From Diphasiastrum complanatum (Eukaryota > Streptophyta > Lycopodiopsida > Lycopodiales > Lycopodiaceae), in contig CM055103.1 in NCBI GenBank assembly GCA_029204225.1, forward strand, positions 20,038,925 to 20,102,924: a stretch of DNA of 64,000 nt, read 5' to 3'. Below the pieces are notes generated by a model, which worked only from the letters and a program-made list of their open reading frames with translations, was not told the DNA's origin and ran no database searches. This document shows positions 1-12,125 of the stretch, in pieces. Every line of letters starts with the position of its first letter. Position 1 is the first letter of the stretch. Made by a program: the position numbers and the translations under genes.

Positions 1-1200
1 GGGCGGTTTGGCTTTATAGTCTCTCTTATTGTGTTCTCCTATCCTCATCACATCAAGTTGACAAATTGCATGAATGTCCAATGGATGCTTGTTGCATGCC
101 AGTTGACTTCCAAGGGCTTGACCTTAAGTAACTTTGTAGTTGGTTTCAAAAGTGGATTAGGAATCAACTCGGAAAATTAAGTTACTAGCACCCAACAAGA
201 GGAATTTCGGTTCCTTGGTGCACGGTTGTCAATGCTATAACTTTCGTTTTTTGTTCTTGCGTCCCTGTATGGTAGAAGGAATTTGGTTTTTTCTTCTCCA
301 TGGACGATATGCATGTATTAGGCCTTATCAACTTAACAATAGGCTTTTTAACTTTGGTGTATTATCAAAAGTTATCTGTAAGCCAATTTTTTTTTGTGGA
401 ACTTTAGTACCGCCGTTTTTGGTGCCAAGTTGTTAGTACTCGGTCTAATATTTTTTCTAAACCAATCTTGATGGTAGTGGTATAGTTCTCAGGCATGTTC
501 CCAGAAAGGGATTCATTCCTTGATACTTTGCTATTTAAGCACTTAACTATGGAGTTTTGATACTCCTAGTAAATTGAGTTAAATGGTGTTTTTGGTTCTT
601 CCGTTTTGACTCGGTGGAGCACCGATAGACTTATCTTAAATGATTTTGATCTTTAAAATAGAAAAAGCTAAAACTTTTGAGATACTTGTTAAAGTTAATA
701 AACAGTGGAATAAAGGTCATAATTTTTGGAGGTAACTATATATTTGATAAAAATTTGGTTATAGAATATCGTAAGAGAGTACCCGAATCCAAATTTTATG
801 GGTTTTCCATTAGTTTCAAGCAATTTTAATGAAGTAATACTTTAGCTGGTGTAGTCAAAAGGGAAAAGCCTAGCATTTACTAGTGTCAAAGGAATTTTCG
901 ATGCCTTCGTTGATGAAATTTTTCGGGTAATCAAAGTCCAAGGGAGGAAGAGAATGAGGCACTTGAGTAGGTAAATGTGATTGTGTTATGTAATTTGGAT
1001 TGGTAAATAATTCCTGTAAGAAATTGTATAGCACAGGTTTATTGAATTCATTTGAATTTATTGTGAATATCTGTAGGACCATGAGTTGACCATATTTGTT
1101 ATTGGAAATTGTAACATGGAACGAGAATGACACTTGGTTCACATTTGTACTGTAAAGAGACTTATTTCTAAGAGTTTGAACTCTCAGATGGTAGGAATTC
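1..1200. other. No gene recognised; AT-rich sequence leading into repeat R1
   Basis: I see no credible coding region here on either strand. Short open frames are interrupted and have no recognisable motif. The stretch runs without a visible border into the R1 dispersed repeat, so it may be the left part of that element, but neither of the other two R1 copies in the window extends this far. Confidence 0.5.
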
Positions 1201-3687
1201 ATGAATGATAGTACCAACCATATGGTTGTTTTATGTGATGGTAAAACCATGTATAGATTCTTGTTACATCACAATTGATCCATTAGAAACAAATATGGGG
1301 GTACTCCAGTACTTGGTGGAATAGATATGTGCATATCTGGTAGAGGAAATCTAGATGGAGTTTTTAACATCTTTGGATTATCGGATAAATTGGTTGAAGA
1401 TCTTCTTGAGGATCGGATCCTATATTTTGATATAGGATGGTCAAATAATCTTTTTGATTTTCTGTTGAGCAGGTCTAAAAGCAAAGAACTTTCTTGGAGA
1501 GAAAACCGATAGTATGGGACATCAGTGATTTCAAAGAGGGAATTCTTTTGCGAGAATGATCTATAGACCAGTGGTTAGTATTCACATTATTGGTAATGCT
1601 AACAGTTGAAACCATTGGTTAAACTTGTTTAGAGTATTTGGAGAGGTTATGAGATATAGATCCGGATCTCTAAATGGTATCTCATAAATTCCAAATCAGA
1701 AACCCTTAAAAGCTATTTCTTTTTTAATTTAAACCTCTACTTTTTCGAAATTTCTTAAATACGAGACAATTGGATTGAAACTCATATAATTCCTTCCAAT
1801 GTAGAACTAGGTTATGAAGGACTGTTAAAGTTATATGAATTTATGCTTCCATTTCAGTTTGGTGAATATAGCTCAAAATCAATTGATGTTTTCAACTGGT
1901 TAATGGAATTTAGACTTCCTGAGCCCAAATGATTATCTGTATTTGATAGTTGATTATTGAGAGTAATGTTTCTATCACTCGGGATGAGATATTTTATGAT
2001 TTTGAGGAAAAAGTCCAGGTTGTAATAGTATTGGATCCTCATTACTGACTTTTTCGGATCTTTGATATCTTGTACATTCTCTTGAGAACTTTTTAATCAA
2101 AATTATAGAATTTCTTGTAAAAGGGGGAGAAGAAAATGATAGGAATAAGACTTTCATGGGATCAACCAGTTGCATAGATTTCTTTTGTGGAATCTTGTAT
2201 GTGTGCAATGGTGGAACTATCCAGTGGGAATAGAGGAAATCTCTAGTGATTATTTTGAAACTAGAGGAGTTTTGGGAATGTTGAGCTGTTAGATATTCAT
2301 GAATATGGATAGTGGTGGTAAAGATTAATTTAAGATTCCGCTTTGGATCAAATGGAATAAAGTTTTAATCTTATCCTTATGTCCAAAGATGTATGTATAA
2401 GTCAGCCTAATCTTGGTTTATACACTAAGGTTTAAAGTAGGTTGATTGGATGAAGGAATTATATTGGTAAAAGTATGAGGGTTGGAAAACGTGTGACGTG
2501 GAATTATTCACTTTAGAGATTTCCCAAATATGCTATTTACTCATGAGAAATAGAGTTTTTTGGTAGCTGAATTACAAGATTCTTGTTGAGATATGTGAGT
2601 AGCATATGTGGATTTTGGAGGAATCTACCAGATAATGACAGATATGTTTGTGTACTGGGTCATAGTGAGATTATTCTCATATGTGCACAATAAATCTTGT
2701 TTGGATCTATTATGTATTCCTAGTTACTAAGGTTATCTGTTGCACTTAACCTAGTTCATGAACATAGACATATGATCAAGTATTGTATTTGACAATTACT
2801 TGCAGAGTTAACAAATCTATTCTGATAGATCTATAGGTTAACTTAAAAGTGATTTGGATATGAATCTAAATGTGGTATTGTACATGTATAATTAAGAGCT
2901 GCACCTAGACATTTAACATTTCTAAATCATGGGCAATTAACTTGAGTAGTTGATTTACTCTTGTGGAAGTTAATTGGTTAAACGGACATTGTGAAGAGAA
3001 CTCACCGAAAACTATTTGTTTTGTTTGTATTGTTTGTAAGACACATAATTTTTGAGTCATTTGGATTCAGCAGGAAATTGTGTGCATGGGATATACGAAA
3101 TTCTTGGGTGAGCATTTCTCAGTTGAGAAATAGACTTGATTTATTAGTGATAGTATCCCTATGAGCTCAATTGGATACCGGATCCTAATATCGTTCCAAG
3201 AATGGTAAACTCAATTTTTGAAATTCAGTAGAACTTTGTAATCTCTAGATGTTGTCCTAGGAGGTTGTACAAATTCTATGCTGTTAAAGACGGATGTTGT
3301 AATGGTCTTTAATTACTTGGTTGATTGTAGAATTTGGAACTCATAATCTGGTTAAGAATCGGTTTGAAAGAATATTCTTGAAATCCAATGATTTTCCTTG
3401 TGGAAAAGATTTCAGAATGATTCTTATATTTTTCTGAGTTGTATGTTGTGCATATACTCCAGTATTATTTTTAATGATTATGGTTTTGAAATCCTGTAAA
3501 TTATGATCGGTGAATCATAAGATTTTAAATGTTTATGATTGACGGATCATAGATTGATACTTAAAGGTCATTAAAAAATTATAAGAAAATGCGAGGATTC
3601 TTAAGATAAGGAGTAATTCTTGATCAATTGGGAGAGTCAAGGATTTAGATTTGCTAGTTGAATTCTAAATTTCTTTACTCCAGTGTT
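1200..3687 (+). repeat. Dispersed repeat R1, copy 1 (left part)
   Basis: This stretch is recognisably homologous to 47310-50214 (same strand) and, in reverse complement, to 16080-17290. Shared landmarks include the block around 2530-2770, which matches 47830-48070, and the words TATGGGACATCAGT near 1515 and CTAGGGATTGTGTGG-like sequence in the other copies. All copies carry many stops and indels, and I could not assign any retrotransposon domain. It may be a non-coding or strongly decayed element. The copy continues after the solo LTR at 4606. Confidence 0.75.
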
Positions 3688-4605
3688 GTTGTAAAGCTGA
3701 CTCAGGTGCACCCAGCGTGCCCTGTAAGACTCTAAGGGGTGACACTCCCTAAGGTCCCAGAGCAAGTTAGAACGTCAAGGACTGAGCCTCCGACCTGTGG
3801 TGAGCCAATCAAGTAGTCACAAGTCATGAGCTAGCTCTGGAGCTCGAGTCATGGCCTAGTCAGGAAGCAAGTTGATTCTGCCACCGGAACGGCTCCCGGG
3901 ACCCATGTCCGGGAGCCAGACTGATTCTGCCAGGTTTGCCAGGCTTAATCAGCAAAATAAAAACTAAGTCCCAAAAAGCGTGCTTTACCAGAAAGCACTA
4001 TGTTTCATAACAGAGGGGGTGCGCCGAATCACAGCAGAACTATAGGGGGAGTCCGGCAGACAGAAACTTGGGCAGCTCAACCAGCGCCAGGAATCCAGTC
4101 GCCAGGTCTCAGCTCCCTCTACCAGCACAAAGCCAGGCACAATGCCCAGCACGTGTTGGTGGCCCCGAGACCGGTCAGTCTATGTATGAATGTAACCTCT
4201 TCCAAATTTAATAAAGTTGATCCTTGGGGATGATTACCATTTCGGTTTCGCCTCCGGGACTGGTCCAAGTGGAAGGACCCTTACTACAACCTTTTTGCGT
4301 CGCTGGCGCCTAAGGGTCCCTGTCATCGACATGGGGCTTGCCGCTATGCCCATCGGTCAGTTTGGCGACCACTATGCCTTGGGTTTCATGTGTGGCTTGT
4401 CTTTGCCTTTGGTTACCTTTTGAGGACGGATTCTGAGTTGGCTTTCGGGTTGGTTGGGATTCCAGTTTTCTTAAGTCTGAATGGTTAAGCTTGTTACGTT
4501 TCTGAGTTGGCTTTTACGTAAGTGCATGATGGATGAATGTTAGACTTAAGCACGTGTTGGGGAAACCGCTCAAGTTCCAGCGCCCTTTGAGGTGTCGGCG
4601 CAACA
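3688..4605 (+). mobile_element. Solo LTR, 918 bp, with target-site duplication AGTGT
   Basis: The segment starts TGTTGTAAAGC and ends GCGCAACA, giving TGTTG/CAACA terminal inverted repeats. It is flanked by the 5-bp direct repeat AGTGT at 3683-3687 and 4606-4610. R1 copy 2 (near 49520) lacks it, so that copy is an empty site. The segment is clearly more GC-rich than its surroundings and carries AATAAA at 4210-4215, as expected for the polyadenylation region of an LTR. No internal retroelement sequence is present, so it is a solo LTR left by LTR-LTR recombination. The superfamily cannot be told from the LTR alone. Orientation is taken from AATAAA. Confidence 0.88.
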
Positions 4606-4835
4606 AGTGTGTACTTGAGATTGTAAGGATCTCACAAGCATTTTCATTAGGTAATTGGTTACTTATGAGGAATTTGCTTATCTTAGTGGATGGTATTCTA
4701 CTATAGATTGTAGTCTATAAGTGCTTGTGTACATAGTTCAGTCCTCATATCTCCAGATTTATAGGAGATAGATAAATCTATTAAGATACAGATAGTTGCT
4801 GATTTCTTGCATGTCGTGCTAGAAATTGGCAGGAG
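4606..4835 (+). repeat. Dispersed repeat R1, copy 1 (right part)
   Basis: After the solo LTR the R1 sequence resumes. The run from GTACTTGAGATTGTAAGG through the sequence near 4740-4830 aligns with 49530-49745 of copy 2, including GGAGATAGATAAATCTATTAAGAT. Beyond about 4835 I lose the alignment. Confidence 0.7.
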
Positions 4836-6030
4836 GACTGCATGAAGAGATGTGACCTATTCATAGTTGACCTGCATGGGGATTGCATGGGTTCATGCAT
4901 AGGACTCTACTCTCTATATAATGAGGTAGGATTAGATCATGAAATTGAGGGTCTTCTTGGAGTAAAACCTTGTGGTAAGGGATGCAGACAATTTCAAAGA
5001 GGAATTTGTGAACATAAACCAATTGGATTATGGTAAGACTGAATATCCTAAGGGATGCCTAAAGCCACTAGTCATAAAAGGGTATTTTGTTAGGTTTTTG
5101 AGGTATTGTTCTAGACCCCATATGGATATCAAAAGAAACATAAACTCGAAAATATACAACAATAACATAAGCTTATAAAATACCAGGAACAAGAAAATCT
5201 TGATTTGGCAAATGAATATGTTATTAAAACCTATGGTTTGATGGGAACAAGTATTTGAAATCTAATGCTATTAGTATTGCGCATGAATCGTAATTGTGTG
5301 CCAGTTCATTCCAACTCTTAGGAGATTTCTGTAGGTATCAGTTTTATTGAATTTGTTCTTAATGGGGAAATCTCTTTTCTAGGGGAAAAAAAAAAAAAAA
5401 AAAAGGGGATACGAAGTGGATAACTTATTTCATGTTTCTAAATTTGTCATGATAAAGGAAAATGGTCTAGACATAGGATCCTCTTTGATTGACAAGATTT
5501 AAATAAGGGAGGAAGTGACTACAAATTAGAAGTTAGAATTTGTGCTATAATCTAGAGGTCAAAAATCTTCCCAAACCTAGTATAGTCCCATTTCATTAAT
5601 GCAAAACTGAAAAGTTTTGCATGAGCTATTAGTTTGATGAAAATTTCAAGTAAATATCTAATCAGGCAGTTCACTTGAATAATGTAAAAAAGTTTCTTAT
5701 GAGAAATCCTTGGCAACCAATAGTCATTAATAATCATGGTCAAGGCAAAGGGTTGATGTGAGCAAATGGATAGATTGTAGTTCTAAATCACATTCCTAGT
5801 AGATGGTAGGTCCTTTCTCAAGGTAGGAAGCTCTGGTTGGTAAGATGTATGGATAACTTATTACTAATAAAATGGAGGCTTAATGTGATGAGAATCCCAG
5901 TACAATTCTTCTAATTATGTTTATCCCATTGATAAATTTTTTGATCCATAATATTTAGGACCCGCAGTAGCTTCAAGACATAGTTTTTCTATGGATATGG
6001 TTGTAAGGACGAGTTTGTATATGCACTATT
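4836..6030. other. Non-coding stretch with a poly(A) tract
   Basis: No gene is supported. A run of 19 A residues lies at 5386-5404 and could mark the tail of a retroposed sequence, but I see no target-site duplication or recognisable body for it. Confidence 0.4.
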
Positions 6031-6039
6031 GGACATAGA

Positions 6040-6800
6040 CCATTTGGAATATGTGGTGGGGAGCCTTGACCTATCAATTGCTCAAATGCAAGGTTGCCTT
6101 ATTCGATTTTTTTTATAACGTTGCAAATTTTTCATTTTTGGCTTCGTTTCTTGGGGATGGCCCAAATATATTATACAATGCAAAGACGACAAAACAAAAT
6201 ATTTCTATAATGGGTAAAACAATGTACCCATTTGGAATATGTGGGTGGAGAGCCTCGACCTATCAATTGCTTGAATTTTTTATTTTTCTGATTTTTGGCT
6301 TGATTCCTTGGGGGAGTCAAAAATATAATACGACAATTAAATAATGGTGGCTGTTCTAGTGGCAAAGTAATTGGTCCTTGCAACCTGTGCTTGTGCTCCA
6401 CGAAGATAGGAAAAAGAGCATATCTCGAAATGGGCAAAACGATGTACGTTGCATCTGGATGTGTTGGGGAGATTCGTCATCAAAGGGCCGATTGCATGAT
6501 TCAATACTTTTACCAAGTTCAAATTTTTTTTATTCTTAATTTTATTTTTGGGGTCATCCCAATATAATACAACAATGATTGCAAATAGGGCAAAAGACAA
6601 TGTGTTAAGAATGGACAAAATGATGTAGCCATTTGGAATATGAGGTGGAGATCCTTGACATGTCAATTGCTCAAAGACAAGTTGGTTGATTCTTGTCATT
6701 AGGTTTATGTTTAACCATCAAATTTTATAGACTTTTGTACATTTAGATAGTCATGAATCATGATGCTACACTCGTGATGGAGCTGATTTGTGATTGAGAG
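6040..6800 (+). repeat. Tandem repeat of about 180-220 bp upstream of neprosin gene 1
   Basis: About four diverged units begin at CCATTTGGAATATG-like words near 6040, 6228, 6450 and 6629. Each continues with GTGGGGAG-like and ACCTATCAATTGCTC-like sequence, then a T-rich stretch and a CAAATATAATAC-like tail. The same array, differently diverged, lies at 41105-41735 upstream of the second neprosin copy, so it was part of the duplicated segment. Short open frames inside it are repeats of each other and are not taken as genes. Confidence 0.8.
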
Positions 6801-6900
6801 GTCTGGTTACATGAAATTCAAACAGCTAGGTCAGGTATCAAAATTAGAATTGTCAGTCTATTGTCAAGGGCTTGTCTATTGATATTTACCTTCTAGATCA

Positions 6901-6912
6901 GAATTTAAAAGC
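6901..6912 (+). promoter_or_regulatory. Possible TATA-like element of neprosin gene 1
   Basis: GAATTTAAAAG lies about 170 bp before the start codon and is conserved at the same place in the second neprosin copy (near 42490). The surrounding 300 bp is also conserved between the two copies. That conservation reflects the duplication as much as function, so this is only a candidate. Confidence 0.25.
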
Positions 6913-7076
6913 CCGGATTTAGCGTCCAATGTCAAATCATTGTGATTTCTGCTTTACTTATCTGTTGTCCTGTAGAGACTACTAGCCTGGAGGCTCAGGA
7001 CCTTGAAAGTGGGTTCAAAGGCACTTTTTCTTGTTAAATTCTTGACCCCTCCTACAATACAAGAAAGGTAACTATT

Positions 7077-8393
7077 ATGGAGTTTAGGAGAGGAGTATCT
7101 GGCTCACAAGCAAGCTGGAGTTTGTACTGGCTTGTAGCCACATGTATTCATGTATTGCTGCTGGTAGAGTCATTGCAAGATAGAAAATTGCAACAAGCTT
7201 CAATGCAAAGAAGACTACAGGCTTACACAGACAGCACCAACGCTACTATGCATGGTCCTGCTGTGAAGTCATTCCAGGTTTCAGATGGAAGTTGGATAGA
7301 CTGTGTCCCCATAGAACAACAAATTGCAGCCCACCACCCTGCCCTCAAAGATCATATCATCCAGGTGTCACAATCATCATATATGGATTTGCAACAAAAT
7401 CATGTTGAACCTCCAAGCTTGGGGCTGCACCCACAAAGTTTTGCAAGGGAGCATGGAGGATGCCCTGAAGGTTGCATCCCGGTGCAACGAAAGGACTCAA
7501 AGCAGCCCCTTTTGAGCAAATTCGGAAGTCCAATGATGCACGAGCAAGGAACACCATATTCACATGACTATGCTGTCGTGGGAATGCGATCTCCAAAAGC
7601 AGCTTACCAAGGTTCCAGTGCAGTTCTGAGTGTTCATACACCTGTGGTTGGAGATCTCAAGGAAGGTTTCAGCCTTTCACAGCTTTGGATTTCTGCTGGC
7701 CAATACAGCGACAGTTCCCTCAACACTGCCGAAGTTGGTTGGCACGTGTTTCCCTCCCATTATCCGGCATTCTATCCGCGGACGAACAAACCTCTAGCTC
7801 CACATCTCTTCATCTACTGGACTGCAGATAATTACGTGAACACAGGGGGCTACAATCTAGATACTCCTGGGTTTGTCCAAACAAACAACAAGTGGGTGCT
7901 GGGTGGAACTATAGCAGAAAATGAAGATGAAATCTCTGTCGTCGTGGTCTATGAGTCTGCTATCCCTGGCTGGCGGTTGTCCATCTCAGGCACAACCATT
8001 GGATACTGGCCCTCAGCGATCTTCACCTCTCTACGCACCAGCGCCAATCATGTACTATGGGGTGGTGAAATCTACAACACTGTTACCTCAATCAGCCGTA
8101 AAGCCACCACTATGGGCTCAGGTGCATTTCCAGATAAAGGCTACCCTGTGGCGGCTTACCAGAGAAATGTGAAATATGCAGACTCCTCCAAAAAATTCTT
8201 CGATGCGACTTTGAAAAGTGAGATTGTAAGCAATGCAAATTGCTACAAAACTTCAATTCAAGGAGGAGGAGGAGGAGGAGGTGGTTCTGGGCATCATCGG
8301 TGGGGGACTTATTTCTTTTTCGGTGGCCCTGGAGAACGTAGTCCTGCTTGTGTCAAGAAGTATCAGATGGGAATCCACCCAACAACCAACTAG
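7077..8393 (+). CDS. Neprosin-type (DUF239) glutamic peptidase, intact copy
   Basis: This uninterrupted 438-residue frame reads as a secreted neprosin-family protein. Residues 14-32 are a hydrophobic signal-like segment. Residues about 63-97 fit the neprosin activation peptide (VSDGSWIDCVPIEQQ, HPALKDH). The C-terminal neprosin domain covers about 165-425 with Q-LW near 202, NTAEVGWHVFP near 216, PHLFIYWTADNY near 242, IGYWPSAIF near 308, VLWGGE near 326 and FFFGGPGE near 413. E219 and E331 sit where the family's two catalytic glutamates are expected; Nepenthes neprosin has E188 and E297, a similar spacing. The cysteines usually found around the GCYNL-C motif are absent (GGYNLDTPGF). A run of eight glycines from GGN codons precedes the C-terminal motif. 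The last twelve residues seem to be read-through: the paralogue stops earlier. The family cleaves mostly after proline; the substrate here is unknown. Confidence 0.9.
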   Translation: MEFRRGVSGSQASWSLYWLVATCIHVLLLVESLQDRKLQQASMQRRLQAYTDSTNATMHGPAVKSFQVSDGSWIDCVPIEQQIAAHHPALKDHIIQVSQSSYMDLQQNHVEPPSLGLHPQSFAREHGGCPEGCIPVQRKDSKQPLLSKFGSPMMHEQGTPYSHDYAVVGMRSPKAAYQGSSAVLSVHTPVVGDLKEGFSLSQLWISAGQYSDSSLNTAEVGWHVFPSHYPAFYPRTNKPLAPHLFIYWTADNYVNTGGYNLDTPGFVQTNNKWVLGGTIAENEDEISVVVVYESAIPGWRLSISGTTIGYWPSAIFTSLRTSANHVLWGGEIYNTVTSISRKATTMGSGAFPDKGYPVAAYQRNVKYADSSKKFFDATLKSEIVSNANCYKTSIQGGGGGGGGSGHHRWGTYFFFGGPGERSPACVKKYQMGIHPTTN

Positions 8394-10580
8394 TTTTAGA
8401 TCATCAGGTTTTTATTTGTGTCCAATCCCCATCAATTTTTTGCCTATATGTGGTGAGGTGATCAATAACAAAGCTCCATCCACAATTTTTAGGTTGCATG
8501 TAATGTAATAAGTTTTGGTGGCTGAAAGTGTGAAGTTTCACCTCTGGACCTTCCTCCAAAATGTTTAGTAGAAGTTTATTTCCAAAGATGATCAAGACCT
8601 TTGCCTTAAATGTGTTTGAATTCCACTACCTAATTGTGTATCGTTTGCACTATAACAAGAGTGTGTGGAGTGTGTGGCTAAGCCACATGGATTGCCTTAC
8701 TAAACAAAGAAGACAATCTACATCACAACTAGCTAAGCTAAATGAATGCTCTTCATGGATTATTGGGCTTTTGTTAAAAAATTACAATGTTTTAATCCAT
8801 TGTTTGAGATGCAACGATATAGCATAACTCTTATAATTTCTCAAACAGTTTGAGATGGCTAATTCCTACCTCCCTAACTATTCAAGTTTAAAAAAAAGTG
8901 GAAACTCATTCAATAAATGGAGAGAACCAATTTGGAATTGAAATTTGGTGGGAACCCCTATTTTATTCACTAACTTGACATTTAGACCTGCAACATTAAA
9001 AGTCTCACAAAAAGGCTTAAAGTCCTTTTATTGACTTTCTAATTAATCAAATAACTATGTGATCATCGGGTGACTACACACGCAGGGTGCCAAATCCCTC
9101 TCACTTATTAACTAGGAATAGGTTTGCCTTGGGATCCGCAAACCCTCCAACAGTATCCCCCACCAAAACGTGTGGCAGTCCCATGAAACCCCGCGAGATT
9201 TATTAACTTCGGCTTTGATTAGCCTTGCATCGTACTTTGATTAGGTAGTACTGCACCTTCTCGATGCAATATTGAAATCAATATTGTGCGATAGGAAGCA
9301 CTTATTTGCACCGGCCAGCCACTTTGACGTAGTCCATGTTGTAGATCTTGATTCTCATGAGCCACCCATCATCGCGGCACGATAGTACAACCTTGCTATT
9401 GGCAGCTGATCTTGGACGCTATCGGATGCCATCAGTTTATTAGGATCGAAAGCCAAAGTAGGAAGGCAATCATCTCATCGTGTAACGACCGATGCCAACG
9501 TTGTCAAGTTTTTTGCGAACAACGTGGATTGCCTAACTGTTAGATCTGGTGAGAACATATATTCTTGTTGATAAGCCTGTAAGGCACGATGGAACTAAAA
9601 TTGTCCAATTGTAATGCTAGGGATTATGGGCCAATTTGGGATATGGATATTGATTTTGTCCATTGGCACACCCAAATTTTTTCATTTATTATGACGCGGC
9701 ATCCGACATAATACAGATCCACTCATAGTTGGCGAGGGTTGGCAACATAACTCCTTATAGAATCAGAAGTTTTCTCAAAAACTATTGTTCTCCAAGGTGG
9801 CTGCTCCCCCAAGGCTGGTAACTTTTGGCTTGCACTTGGAGAATTTTTTGATGGACTTTGTACTCTTGTTGAGTACATTAGGTAACTAATCACTAGGTGG
9901 GAAAACTCAGAAGTACAGTTGTCAGGCCAAAAGTGTAAAAAATCAAGATTTTCACACTTTTCAATGTACATGGCGGATCCTTGGAATTTAGATTTGCCCT
10001 CTAGGTTGTGTGCTGGTCTCAGTTGGATCTATCAATGATCAAGGAGGCGACCCAAGATGGGCTAATATTGAGGCTGTAGAAGCAGAAACATCCAGACTTT
10101 GAGGTCAATTTTTTGGAGTAGGGTTCATGGTCTAGGTTCGCCCTCTGGACAGTAGTTTCAGCATGTAATTATGGCCTTAAACAGAGGTCCGCGAACTTAG
10201 ATAGCAAGATCTGCCCCTTTAGGAAATGCAAACAGGTTTTGGAGGTTTTTTCTTAGTAAAATTTTCAAATTTTAAGATTCAAGTTCCCCCCTCTGATATA
10301 TTATAGTTTAATGTATATTTGATCTGTGGTCAAACCTTGTATGTTTTTCCACTCAAAAATACTCATCTCTGTTGGTATGGGTTTTAATGTGTGAGCGGTG
10401 GCAACAACATTTTTTTTGGATTTTGAGCCTCCTTGAGCTGGCTGGCCCTTTATTTCAAAATTTTCTCATTTTTCAAAAATTGTATCCACAAGCGCCCAAA
10501 CCTGAAAAACAATACTATAGAGACAAAATATTAAAAGTTTTGTAAATTTTATTTATTAATGGTAAAAACTTTTGAGCCAA
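8394..10580. other. Intergenic region without recognised genes
   Basis: I found no conserved domain on either strand. The minus-strand frame of 82 codons near 9723-9971 has no recognisable motif and is probably fortuitous. The sequence is AT-rich, with a somewhat more GC-rich patch at about 9100-9550 that may be a decayed element. Confidence 0.4.
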
Positions 10581-10586
10581 ATATTC

Positions 10587-10599
10587 TATGATAAGCATA
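10587..10599. repeat. Outlying copy of the TATGCTNAGCATA palindrome
   Basis: The 13-mer TATGATAAGCATA is a near-match to the palindrome that forms the array at 12356-12617. It lies about 1.8 kb to the left and may belong to the opposite border of the same element. Confidence 0.4.
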
Positions 10600-11315
10600 G
10601 AAAAGCAATTACCTGGCCACTACAAAATGCAAGATGATAAAAATTATCATATTTAATCAGGCCCTATGTTGGATTCTTCGAATCAAATGGCAGGCTTGTT
10701 TCTTGGGCACAAAGTGCTTTCAGCTCCAGCTGGTTAAAATCTCCAACTTTGGAAACTCTGACAAATTCTTTGTGAAAAAATCTAATTCTTTGTATGATCC
10801 TCATCTTCATCCGATATTCTTGGTCAATGTTATGGTCCCAGGCAAGAAGTTTAGCTTCTTCCACTATTAACCCAGTGAACGCAATGGCACTAACAGTTCA
10901 GAAAGAAGCAACATGGGGGGACTCTTGGGATAGTTGCTTTCTAGCTTGTAAACTATGAAATCCTCCCAAAACAAAAAAAAATGATAATTATCTAAGAAAA
11001 AAAATTAAAATCGACAACAGATGAACATTCAGTAGGGTCTACCAAAACAACAAAAGGTGTCACAATTGCTTGCGTGTGATCTTTAAAATTAATTTTTAAG
11101 TTATGTACATGTATTTCATTGGGCTCTCGAACCTCCATTGGTCGATCTCTAGTGGAGGGATCAATGGGAGGACGATCACACTAGTCTATATCCAAAATCA
11201 AAGTACTTTTTTCTAATTTTTTTGATTTTATAAATTTCATCTCTAAGTTTAGATATCTCAGATGAATCTCTCAGAGGTTGGATGGAGGCTCCATGCAAAA
11301 TTAAAGTAGACTTTT

Positions 11316-11702
11316 CTATTTTTTTTTTCTACTTTTTTCAAAGGGAACTACTTTGGATCGCTTGGCCATTGATTTGCTTCTAGAACTTGGTTTCTCTATC
11401 CCCTCTTCAGTATGTACAGGAGCCTGAATCTTTTTTTTTTTGGAGAAAGGGGCTGATTCTGAGGGTGCAGATTTTTCAGTACCATCAATGTTGGAAGAGA
11501 CAGTGGAAGAAGCAATTTTGCCACGTCCCATAGCCCCTGATTTTGTACCACGGGAAGAAAAGATTAGATTCTTTCCCTCGGCAACAACATCGAGCACGTT
11601 TTGTAGACATTGTCTGAGGTTATATATGACAAAAAAACAGAAGAATAATATTGAAGAACTTCGAATAATCATAATGTAATCCATGATCAACATAGAATGC
11701 AA
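11316..11702 (-). CDS. Unrecognised basic protein fragment
   Basis: The minus-strand frame encodes 128 residues: a hydrophobic N-terminal part that may be intronic read-through, then a Ser/Lys-rich stretch with KKKK, SRSKSMAKRSK and a final SRKKK. I do not recognise it. The basic, low-complexity C-terminal half would fit a DNA-binding accessory protein of a transposon, but that is a guess from its position near the palindromic array. It is AT-rich like its surroundings and could be chance. Confidence 0.25.
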   Translation of the reverse strand: MHSMLIMDYIMIIRSSSILFFCFFVIYNLRQCLQNVLDVVAEGKNLIFSSRGTKSGAMGRGKIASSTVSSNIDGTEKSAPSESAPFSKKKKIQAPVHTEEGIEKPSSRSKSMAKRSKVVPFEKSRKKK

Positions 11703-11870
11703 TTGTTACAGTACTAAATAATCCAAAACCTAATTCATTACAAACGATAATGATGATCTAAGCAAAAATTTATAAATTCTTCTTTGAATGTACCTACCAA
11801 TGTCACAAGGGCTTTGTCAAAATATGTTTTAACAACTTCATTTCGGCAAAGTCGAATCTTCAACATTCCT

Positions 11871-12125
11871 TCATCCAAAATGAATATTGAACGAGTTTTT
11901 CAAGCTCTTTGACAAGAACCTTGACCAAGCCCTCTTGCTCCTCTTCATCGTCGAGGTGATTGTTAAGAACTCTAAGGGCACCTTAAATGGACTATCCCCT
12001 CTTCCGCTCTTCTCAACAACATGGATAAATAGTTCATCAAGTTTCATATTATTTCCACCTTTCGTAAAATAAAACATTTGTTTTTTCTTGTCCTTTAATG
12101 GAACATCTTGTGCCCGGGATGACAT
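11871..12125 (-). CDS. Unrecognised protein fragment upstream of the basic fragment
   Basis: The minus-strand frame encodes 84 residues and is followed, further along the minus strand, by the frame at 11702-11316. The two may be exons of one gene. The sequence has charged patches (KDKKKQ, MKRSKRAWSR) and a possible helical middle (MKLDELFIHVVEKSG). I do not recognise a family. It lies beside the palindromic array at 12356-12617, so a transposon accessory gene is one possibility. Confidence 0.25.
   Translation of the reverse strand: MSSRAQDVPLKDKKKQMFYFTKGGNNMKLDELFIHVVEKSGRGDSPFKVPLEFLTITSTMKRSKRAWSRFLSKSLKNSFNIHFG

Noticed and set aside
870-1250. Minus-strand ORF of 126 codons
   Set aside because: No recognisable motif, and it lies at the left border of a repeat without coding signal in its other copies.
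4000-4423. ORFs inside the GC-rich block at 3.7-4.6 kb
   Set aside because: The block is a solo LTR defined by terminal repeats and target duplication; the frames have no domain.
6051-6699. ORFs of 77-120 codons on both strands upstream of neprosin gene 1
   Set aside because: They are translations of the same tandem repeat unit and contain the same peptides repeatedly.
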